A stretch of DNA of 14,683 nt, from contig NZ_JBGSXS010000276.1 of the NCBI RefSeq assembly GCF_041751335.1, forward strand, positions 1 through 14,683, read 5' to 3'. Shown here piece after piece: positions 1 through 6,674 of the stretch. The notes under the pieces are model-generated. The model ran no database searches. It was given only the letters and a program-made list of their open reading frames with translations, and was not told the origin of the DNA. The first letter of the stretch is position 1. Every line of letters begins with the position of its first letter. The DNA is from Aquiflexum sp041751335. GTDB taxonomy: Bacteria > Bacteroidota > Bacteroidia > Cytophagales > Cyclobacteriaceae. The position numbers and the translations under genes are program-made.

Positions 1-11
1 AGTCTCAAAGA

Positions 12-121
12 CTAGGCGGCCCAGCGCAGGGGTCCCACCTCTTCCCATCCCGAACAGAGAAGTTAAGCCCTGCAGCGCCGATGGTACTGGGGTTACACCC
101 GGGAGAGTAGGCCGCCGCCAC
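12..121 (+). rRNA. rrf: 5S ribosomal RNA
   Basis: The RNA of the large ribosomal subunit central protuberance. The conserved 5S core is visible: the loop around CCGAACAGAGAAGTTAAGCCC (49-69, the usual CGAAC and GAAGTTAAG blocks), followed by GCGCCGATGGTACTG (75-89) and the 3' GGGAGAGTAGG block (100-111). The ends pair as helix I, ggcggc at 15-20 with gccgcc near 111-119. The length of about 110 nt is normal for Bacteroidota. A terminator follows directly, so this is the last gene of an rRNA operon whose 23S gene would lie before the window. The exact ends are uncertain by a few bases. Confidence 0.95.
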
Positions 122-128
122 ATTATCA

Positions 129-160
129 AAAAGCCAGCACATAATGCTGGCTTTTGGCGT
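129..160 (+). terminator. Rho-independent terminator after 5S rRNA
   Basis: A perfect 11-bp inverted repeat, aaaagccagca at 129-139 and tgctggctttt at 145-155, with a 5-nt loop, followed by a T-rich stretch (about 152-164). It sits 8 nt after the 5S gene and closes the rRNA operon. Confidence 0.85.
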
Positions 161-162
161 TT

Positions 163-431
163 TTAGCCTTATGGAAATCTAGATACAAAAGGATAAGACA
201 TTGATGGAAGTCTTTTCAATTTAAAGACCCGTTAACGGTCATCTTTCGTGTGGAAAGGTTAAATTGATTTAAAATGACATGACTGATTACGTTATTGGAA
301 CGGATTTTGGTAAAATATTAAGGGTTACTTCAAGCAACTTAATTTTACTTTTCTTTTGGCATAAAATGGGTTAAATTCGAGGCCCAATGGGAAAAGAATG
401 AAATTTATCTTAAAACAAGACCAACTAATAC
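163..431. other. Intergenic region before the binding-protein gene
   Basis: AT-rich spacer of about 270 bp between the rRNA terminator and the first protein gene. I found no open frame of note. No convincing TAnnTTTG with an upstream TTG was found, although a promoter for the 432-3773 cluster must lie here, because the gene before it is terminated. Confidence 0.4.
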
Positions 432-2090
432 ATGAGAGTTATTTTCTTTTTGTTTCTGTTTTTTACTTTTTTTTCAGGAGCATATTCCCAAGACAAATTG
501 GCGGATTATAAAAGAGCCAAGACCTTAATTGGGTATGGATATTACAAAGAAGCAATGGAACTTCTACGTCCCTTTATGGATGAAAGTGAATTTGGTGGGC
601 TTTCGAATTATGCAAAGTACCATTTCTCTTTTTCAGCTTATCAAAATAATCAATTGGAACTGATGAAGTCAGTGTTACAGCCTTTGATTGAAAACAAAAA
701 TTTTGATAAGAAAGATGATGCTAAATACCTTCTTGCCATGGCCTACTTTAGAGAAGAAAGCTATGTAAGTGCCTTGCAGGAAATAGAAAGTATCAATGAT
801 CCCTCGATCTATAAGGAGGCTGAAAAAGCGAGTTATCAGTTTCTGCAAAAAGTTTCTGTCAGTTTTTTGGTTTCAAACTTAAGCAAATATCAAAAGAATG
901 AAGGTTTTCTTTTGGCACTCAAAGACCAATTGGAAAAGCAGTCAATCATGTCTATTGATGAAAAAGCCGTCTATCAAAAATTAAGAACTATAGTCCCCGG
1001 AAATCAGTTTCCTCAAAATGCCGTTAATAGAAATTCTCAGGTTTTAGAGATCGCAATCATTCTTCCATTTAATTTTTCAGGAGGAAGAGATGTGAAAAAC
1101 CTTAACTCAGGCAATTTTGTGTTTGAACTCTATCAAGGGATCGATTTTGCGCTAGAAGGATATAGAAATAATGGTATAAAAATAAATACCAAGACATTTG
1201 ATACTCAAAGGAACATGTCAAATCTCCAAAGGATTTTGGAAGATCCATTTATGATGCAAGCAGATATGATTATTGGTCCGGTTTATCCAGATGAAACTGA
1301 AATATTAATGGCTTTTTCTGAAAAGTATGATATACCGTTTGTAAATCCTTTATCAAATATTGAAGATAAAAATACAAATTTGGAATTCTCCTATCTATTT
1401 AGACCATCTATTTCCTCATTAGGCAACGGTCTCATTGATTATATGCGTAAATTCATTGAAGGAAGAAATATTGCCTTGGCCTATTCCAACTCAACAAGAG
1501 ATGAAAATTTAGCAAATTACATAGTTGAATCCAGTTCCCAGGTTGGTTACAAGGTGGTTAAAAGTACCCAAATAACAAACAAAAATTTAAATCAGTTTTT
1601 TGCAGATATAAGGTTGAAGAGAGACTCACAGTCCATAGCTGATGTTGTCATTATTCTTTCAGATGATCCAAATGTTGCTTCTTCAACTTTTGGGTTTATG
1701 GAATCCCAAAATGTAGCTACCCCGGTGGTAGTTTTGGATAGCTGGCTTTATTTTAATTTTGCCAGTTTTGAGATGCTTGGAAATCAAAATTTTGTTTTCC
1801 TTGGAAATAATACTTTAAATTTTGCTAGCGACGAATTGGATAAATTCAGAGATGACTTTTTTGAAAAACACCAAATTTATCCTTCATTCAATAGTCATTT
1901 GGGCTATGAATTAATATATTGGATTGTGGAAACTATAAATCCATCCAAGGGTTTTGATTTTAGAAAAAACCTAAACCAACTTGGATTTAGGTCAGGAAAA
2001 GTCACTTATGGGCTAGACTTTACCAATAGTTTTAATAACCGATATGTCCCGATACTGAAGTTGGAAAACGGGGTATTACAAACAAAATAA
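432..2090 (+). CDS. Periplasmic-binding-fold (LpoA/LivJ-like) protein with N-terminal TPR-like helices
   Basis: A 552-residue exported protein. Residues 1-19 are a very Phe-rich hydrophobic signal sequence ending AYS before Gln20, so signal peptidase I cleavage is likely; there is no lipobox Cys. Residues about 21-185 are helical with short repeat-like units, resembling tetratricopeptide repeats. From about 205 the sequence changes to a type I periplasmic-binding fold: LEIAIILPFNF, then TFDTQRN (255-261) and MIIGPVYP (279-286), the strand-turn motifs seen in Leu/Ile/Val-binding and LpoA-type proteins. In Bacteroidota such proteins are usually annotated as ABC substrate-binding or LysM-associated proteins, but no transporter gene is near. 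The ligand is unknown; a role in envelope or cell-wall regulation by analogy with LpoA is inference. It is the first gene of a cluster, 10 nt before hemL. The ATG at 432 is followed directly by the signal sequence. Confidence 0.8.
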   Translation: MRVIFFLFLFFTFFSGAYSQDKLADYKRAKTLIGYGYYKEAMELLRPFMDESEFGGLSNYAKYHFSFSAYQNNQLELMKSVLQPLIENKNFDKKDDAKYLLAMAYFREESYVSALQEIESINDPSIYKEAEKASYQFLQKVSVSFLVSNLSKYQKNEGFLLALKDQLEKQSIMSIDEKAVYQKLRTIVPGNQFPQNAVNRNSQVLEIAIILPFNFSGGRDVKNLNSGNFVFELYQGIDFALEGYRNNGIKINTKTFDTQRNMSNLQRILEDPFMMQADMIIGPVYPDETEILMAFSEKYDIPFVNPLSNIEDKNTNLEFSYLFRPSISSLGNGLIDYMRKFIEGRNIALAYSNSTRDENLANYIVESSSQVGYKVVKSTQITNKNLNQFFADIRLKRDSQSIADVVIILSDDPNVASSTFGFMESQNVATPVVVLDSWLYFNFASFEMLGNQNFVFLGNNTLNFASDELDKFRDDFFEKHQIYPSFNSHLGYELIYWIVETINPSKGFDFRKNLNQLGFRSGKVTYGLDFTNSFNNRYVPILKLENGVLQTK

Positions 2091-2100
2091 AATCAATTTC

Positions 2101-3390
2101 ATGCAAATCAGTAACAGTCAATCTCTTTTTGAGAAAGCAAAAAACTATATACCGGGCGGAGTGAATTCTCCCGTTCGTGCTTTCAGGGCAGTTGGAGGGG
2201 ATCCGATATTTATAAAAAAAGCTAGTGGGGCTTTAATCTATGATGAAGATGATAATGCCTACATCGAATTGATTAATAGTTGGGGACCCATGATTCTTGG
2301 ACATAACCATCCGATGATCCGGGAAGCTGTCATCAAAGCCCTTGAAAATGGAACATCATTTGGGGCGCCTACTGCGAGGGAAGTGGAAATCGCAGAATTG
2401 ATAACTCAGATGGTACCTTCTGTAGAAAAAGTACGGATGGTCAACTCAGGGACAGAAGCCACCATGTCTGCCATTCGGGTGGCAAGAGGATTTACCGGTA
2501 GGGATAAATTCATCAAAATGGAAGGACATTATCATGGTCATGGTGATTCCTTTTTGATTTCTGCAGGTTCCGGAGCAATTACAATGGGAAATCCAGATTC
2601 ACCAGGTGTAACCAAGGGTACGGCGAAAGATACACTTTTAGCACCCTTCAATGATTTGGAAGCAATTGAAAAATTGGTTGATGCCAATAGGGGAGAAATA
2701 GCTGCATTGATATTGGAGCCTGTTCCAGGAAATATGGGGCTTGTTTTACCAAAAGGAGGGTATCTTGAAGGGTTAAGAAAAATCTGTGATCGAGAAGGAA
2801 TCGTCCTGATTTTTGATGAGGTCATGACAGGTTTTAGATTGGCAAAAGGTGGTGCGCAGGAACTTTTTGGAGTAACACCTGACATGACCACACTAGGCAA
2901 AATTATCGGAGGAGGATTGCCGGTAGGTGCTTATGGAGGAAAAAAAGAAATCATGCAATTTGTATCTCCGGCAGGTCCTGTGTATCAAGCAGGCACGCTT
3001 TCAGGAAATCCGATTGCTATGGCAGCAGGATTGACCATGTTAAGATATTTGGACGAAAACCCCGAGGTTTATACTCAATTAAATGAAATCGGAGGAAAAA
3101 TCGCCAATGGTATAAAAACCTCAGTTGAAAAATTAGGACTCAATTTTACGATCAACCACTTGGGTAGCATGTACAGCCTCTTTTTCACAGAACAAGAAGT
3201 GTATGATTTTGAATCGGCTAAACATTCTGATACAGTCCTTTTTGGAAAATATTTTCAGGCCATGCTCAAAAGGGGTATTTATCTTGCACCATCCCAGTTC
3301 GAGAGTCTTTTCCTATCTACTGCATTGACCGATGAACTAATAAAAAAGATCCTTCAAGCCAATGAAGAATCATTAAAAGAAATCCTTTAA
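2101..3390 (+). CDS. hemL: Glutamate-1-semialdehyde 2,1-aminomutase
   Basis: A PLP-dependent class-III aminotransferase-fold enzyme that converts glutamate-1-semialdehyde to 5-aminolevulinate, the C5-pathway entry to haem and other tetrapyrroles; cytosolic. The 429-residue length is typical. Family signatures are all present: the N-terminal IPGGVNSPVRAF (17-28), NSGTEA (115-120) for phosphate binding, EGHYHGH (141-147), the FDEVMTGFR block (238-246) with PLP-contacting Asp239, and TTLGKIIGGGLPVGAYGG (263-280) with the Schiff-base Lys267. It follows the binding-protein gene by 10 nt and precedes the ArsC-like gene by 17 nt, so the three are probably cotranscribed. No damage is visible. Confidence 0.97.
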   Translation: MQISNSQSLFEKAKNYIPGGVNSPVRAFRAVGGDPIFIKKASGALIYDEDDNAYIELINSWGPMILGHNHPMIREAVIKALENGTSFGAPTAREVEIAELITQMVPSVEKVRMVNSGTEATMSAIRVARGFTGRDKFIKMEGHYHGHGDSFLISAGSGAITMGNPDSPGVTKGTAKDTLLAPFNDLEAIEKLVDANRGEIAALILEPVPGNMGLVLPKGGYLEGLRKICDREGIVLIFDEVMTGFRLAKGGAQELFGVTPDMTTLGKIIGGGLPVGAYGGKKEIMQFVSPAGPVYQAGTLSGNPIAMAAGLTMLRYLDENPEVYTQLNEIGGKIANGIKTSVEKLGLNFTINHLGSMYSLFFTEQEVYDFESAKHSDTVLFGKYFQAMLKRGIYLAPSQFESLFLSTALTDELIKKILQANEESLKEIL

Positions 3391-3407
3391 CGAATATTAC
3401 AGAAGAT

Positions 3408-3773
3408 ATGGAATTGAAAGTTTACGGCATCAAGAATTGCAATACCATGAAAAAGACCTTTGATTTTCTCGAAGGCGAGGGGATAGTTTATGAATTCACT
3501 GACTATAAGAAAAGTGCTCCTGATGCTGGTTTATTGGTGAAGTTTGCAGATAAAGTTGGGTTTGAGAAGCTGATCAACAAAAAAGGCTTGACTTATAGAA
3601 AGCTGGATGGTGAAGAAAAAACTCAACTGGAATCCGAAGATTCAGCACTGGCATTGCTGAGCAAGAAAAGCAGCATGATCAAAAGACCCATATTGCAATT
3701 TCCTGATGGAGAAATCATGATGGGTTTCGACCCTGAAGCAATAAAAGAGAAAATTGACTCTATTGATAAGTAA
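3408..3773 (+). CDS. ArsC/YffB-like thioredoxin-fold protein (Spx/ArsC family)
   Basis: A 121-residue protein of the ArsC/Spx/YffB family. The N-terminal strand runs into YGIKNCNTMKK (6-16), with a single Cys11 in the C-x-T-x-x-K arrangement typical of YffB rather than the CxxC of redox-active Spx. The conserved KRP segment (92-94), preceding the cis-proline strand, is present. In the arsenate reductase ArsC three arginines are catalytic; here Arg64 and Arg93 fit two of them but the third position is not Arg (GFDPE follows). True arsenate reduction is therefore doubtful, and a glutathione-linked or other thiol reductase role is equally possible. It is the last gene of the hemL cluster. Its 3' end overlaps the convergent cytochrome gene by 14 bp. 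Confidence 0.85.
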   Translation: MELKVYGIKNCNTMKKTFDFLEGEGIVYEFTDYKKSAPDAGLLVKFADKVGFEKLINKKGLTYRKLDGEEKTQLESEDSALALLSKKSSMIKRPILQFPDGEIMMGFDPEAIKEKIDSIDK

Positions 3774-5154
3774 TGGAGTCTGTGGGAAGAACAGGCAATT
3801 TAAAATTCCCGAACATGACTTCAAAAGTAAATTCTTGTTGCTGTCCATTTTCCAAAGCAGCAGGTGTTTTATAAGCAAAAACTTTTTTAAGTTTTGGATG
3901 TTCATTTAGTAATTTCAGATTTAGCAGATTGACTTCTGATTCTGTGAGGTGAAGTTGATTCAGATGTTTGCATAGTTGTAAAAGCTCTAAACCGGTTCCG
4001 GTTATTTGTGTATTATTTAGTTTTAGAATGGACAGGTTTTCAAAATCTGTAAGCAATTCGAATACCTGATCGTTTACTTTTGTCCCACTCAGATCAAGGA
4101 AGACAATATGTTGACATATTTCTTGAAGATATTCCAAATCCATTTCACTGAATTCAGGGAAATTGACACAACTCACCTTTAAGAGTGATGAGCCTTCATT
4201 CAACGGTTCTATAAAAAATCCTTTTTCTCTAATTTGGGAAAGTTGGATGATCTCAACAGGAGGAAATTCTACCTTTGGATAAATCGATACCTCAGATTTG
4301 ATGAAAAATGGCTCAACCATTTCCTCTTTAACTCCCGCCATTGCCAGATTCTTTTCAAAAGGTGCTCCCGATGCCAACCAAAATTTGACCAATTCCAGTT
4401 CTTCTTTTAGAGGTTGTTTCTTTTCCTTTGGGGGCATGTGGTCTTCATGATCTATTGGTAAAGTCATCCGGTGATACAATTGACCTTCTTCCCAGGAGGT
4501 CTTTGAAATTACTGATCCGTTTTTCCCTCCTTTAAGAATTGTTTCTTTAGATGTCAAAAGCAGACTTCCCTTGCTGTTTTTCTGATTATGGCAACTCCTG
4601 CAATTTTGATTGAATATTGGTTGAATGACATCCTCATAAAACAATGCGTCTTCCCATTGATCTTCATCCAATGCAATCGGATCAAACTCTTCATACCCAC
4701 TCCATCCAAAAACTCTTTGAACCGGTTCAGGCAGTACCTCAATCAAATATTCCTCGCCATGGGTAAGACTGCCGCCCAAATGTCCGGTGGACATCAAGGA
4801 TATAAGTAGCAATGCTGAATTTATATGAATTTTGGGGGTATTTAAAGATTTGTATTTTTTCACTTGAAAAAAAAGCAACAGGCAAATCAAAGCAGTAGAC
4901 AAGCCCATAATCAAGTGATTCTGTACAGTCGAAAATGCGTAACCTTCCGAAGTATAAAGCAAGAGGCCACTGATACAAGCCAACACTGAAGTAATGCAGC
5001 TCCAAAGCAAAGCGATTTCTATTGCAGTTAAAAATGGTATTTTATCCTTGTTGGGATAATACATCAATATCAAAGCCATCAGGATAAAACCAATCGGCAA
5101 ATGCACAATCAAAGGGTGAAATCTTCCAATCAGGGGAATGATAAACTCTAACAT
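3760..5154 (-). CDS. DUF2231 membrane protein with planctomycete-type c-haem domain and leucine-rich repeats
   Basis: A 464-residue protein made of three parts. Residues 1-125 hold about four membrane helices and the HPLIVHLPIG motif (13-22, His13 and His18) of DUF2231-type membrane domains. Residues about 173-265 form a planctomycete cytochrome C domain: the haem-attachment motif CRSCH (185-189), IQPIFNQN just before it, and HMPP (239-242) with Met240 as a likely distal ligand. Residues about 330-430 are leucine-rich repeat-like, with repeated LxxLxLSxTxV/LxLNNTQI units. The haem and repeat domains should face the periplasm. It is the third and last gene of the minus-strand operon, 10 nt after the DUF1501 gene. 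A membrane electron-transfer or anchoring role for the two upstream partners is inference; no substrate is known. The start at 5152-5154 is ATG and begins directly at the first helix. Confidence 0.85.
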   Translation of the reverse strand: MLEFIIPLIGRFHPLIVHLPIGFILMALILMYYPNKDKIPFLTAIEIALLWSCITSVLACISGLLLYTSEGYAFSTVQNHLIMGLSTALICLLLFFQVKKYKSLNTPKIHINSALLLISLMSTGHLGGSLTHGEEYLIEVLPEPVQRVFGWSGYEEFDPIALDEDQWEDALFYEDVIQPIFNQNCRSCHNQKNSKGSLLLTSKETILKGGKNGSVISKTSWEEGQLYHRMTLPIDHEDHMPPKEKKQPLKEELELVKFWLASGAPFEKNLAMAGVKEEMVEPFFIKSEVSIYPKVEFPPVEIIQLSQIREKGFFIEPLNEGSSLLKVSCVNFPEFSEMDLEYLQEICQHIVFLDLSGTKVNDQVFELLTDFENLSILKLNNTQITGTGLELLQLCKHLNQLHLTESEVNLLNLKLLNEHPKLKKVFAYKTPAALENGQQQEFTFEVMFGNFKLPVLPTDSITYQ

Positions 5155-5164
5155 TTATTGGGCG

Positions 5165-6673
5165 TTAAGCTAAAATTTCTTTGATGATTTCTCCTTCCAC
5201 ATCAGTCAATCTAAATGGCCTGCCCTGAAATTCATGGGTAAATGTTTCATGGTCAAATCCCATTAAATGCAGGATGGTGGCATGAATATCATGTACGGAA
5301 ACCCTTCCTTCAATCCCTGAGAAACCAAAATCATCGGTTAGTCCATGTGAGGCACCTTTTTTGATTCCTCCTCCAGCCATCCACATGCTAAATGCATCCA
5401 CATGATGGTCACGGCCTTTGAATCCCATGGTTTTTCCTTCCCTGTTTTCCTGCATGGGCGTCCTTCCAAATTCCCCTCCCCAAATAACCAAAGTGTTTTC
5501 CAACAATCCCCTTTGTTTAAGATCCAGCAATAAGGCTGACATTGGCCTGTCTATTTCTTTACATTTATTCCTAAAGCCCAAATCAATCGCATTGGCCTTA
5601 TCAGTGCCATGACTGTCCCAACCCCAATCATATAACTGTACAAACCTGACGCCCTTTTCGACCAGTTTTCTGGCCAACAAACAATTGTTGGCAAAGGACT
5701 CCTTTCCTGGTTCTGTTCCATATAAGGAATGGATGTAATCAGGTTCGTCATTGATATTCATTACCTCAGGGACTTCTATCTGCATCCTGTAGGCCATTTC
5801 ATATTGGTTGATGCGCGCCAATATTTCGGGATCACCGTAGTGGTCAAATTCTTCCGAATTGACCTGATTGATTGAAGAAATAATGGATTTCTTAAGATCC
5901 CTTGAAATCCCTTTGGGATCTTCTAGGTATAAAACCGGGTCTCCTTTTGAACGACATTGTACGCCTTGATAAACAGAAGGAAGGAAACCACTTCCCCAAA
6001 CACTTTTGCCAGCATCAGGTGTTTTTCCTCCTGAAGTCAACACCACAAAACCCGGTAGGTTTTGGTTTTCAGTACCCAAACCATAGGTGACCCAACTACC
6101 CAAACTCGGTCTTCCCAACCTCGGACTGCCGGTCTGCATAAATAGTTGTGCAGGACCATGATTGAACTGATCGGTATGGACTGCCTTTAGGAAAGCCACT
6201 TCATCTGCTACTTTTGAGAAATGAGGTAAGAAATCGGAAACCCAGGCTCCGGATTCACCATGTTGGGAAAAATTAGCCTGAGGGCCCATCAGATTTGGTA
6301 CACCCCTGATAAAGGCAAACTTCCTACCTTCCAGTAATGACTCAGGACAAGGTTTGTTGTTATATTTTACCAGTTCCGGCTTATAATCAAACAATTCCAA
6401 TTGGGAGGGGGCACCTGCCATGTGAAGGTAAATGATAGACTTTGACTTTGGTAAAAAAGGAGAAGGTAGGGGAGCAAGGGGGTTTAAATCCCGTTCGGAC
6501 AAGCTTAATCCGTTAACTTTTTCTTTTGAACTTCCAAGACCACAGGAAAACAAAAGTGGAGCCAAAGCCAAACCACCTACCTTGCTCACACAATCCATCA
6601 GGAAATGTCTTCGGGTTTGCTTTTCAAGCCTTTGCTGCTCAAGCTCCGCCAAGAGGTGGTTTATGTTTTTCAT
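5165..6673 (-). CDS. DUF1501 family protein, Tat-exported predicted lipoprotein
   Basis: A 502-residue DUF1501 protein, a family related in fold to alkaline phosphatases and sulfatases. The N-terminus has a twin-arginine signal (TRRHFLMDC, Arg21-Arg22), a hydrophobic stretch 32-43 and a lipobox LFSC with Cys44, so Tat export followed by lipidation is predicted. Likely metal-site motifs are visible: LHMAGAPSQ (83-91), DWGWDSHG (349-356), GGEFGRTP (399-406), GRDHH (420-424) and HDIHATILHLMG (461-472). Homologues are typically encoded beside PSD1 cytochrome genes in Planctomycetes, Verrucomicrobia and Bacteroidota, as here, where the start lies 1 nt after the PSD1 stop. Members are thought to be hydrolases, but no activity is established for this subgroup. 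Sulfate- or phosphate-ester hydrolysis of a polysaccharide is a guess from the fold and the neighbours. Confidence 0.93.
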   Translation of the reverse strand: MKNINHLLAELEQQRLEKQTRRHFLMDCVSKVGGLALAPLLFSCGLGSSKEKVNGLSLSERDLNPLAPLPSPFLPKSKSIIYLHMAGAPSQLELFDYKPELVKYNNKPCPESLLEGRKFAFIRGVPNLMGPQANFSQHGESGAWVSDFLPHFSKVADEVAFLKAVHTDQFNHGPAQLFMQTGSPRLGRPSLGSWVTYGLGTENQNLPGFVVLTSGGKTPDAGKSVWGSGFLPSVYQGVQCRSKGDPVLYLEDPKGISRDLKKSIISSINQVNSEEFDHYGDPEILARINQYEMAYRMQIEVPEVMNINDEPDYIHSLYGTEPGKESFANNCLLARKLVEKGVRFVQLYDWGWDSHGTDKANAIDLGFRNKCKEIDRPMSALLLDLKQRGLLENTLVIWGGEFGRTPMQENREGKTMGFKGRDHHVDAFSMWMAGGGIKKGASHGLTDDFGFSGIEGRVSVHDIHATILHLMGFDHETFTHEFQGRPFRLTDVEGEIIKEILA

Positions 6674-6674
6674 G

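Noticed and set aside
2538..2900. 120-residue minus-strand frame inside hemL
   Set aside because: It lies wholly within hemL, whose motifs are complete; its sequence is Pro/Ser-rich as expected of an antisense shadow.
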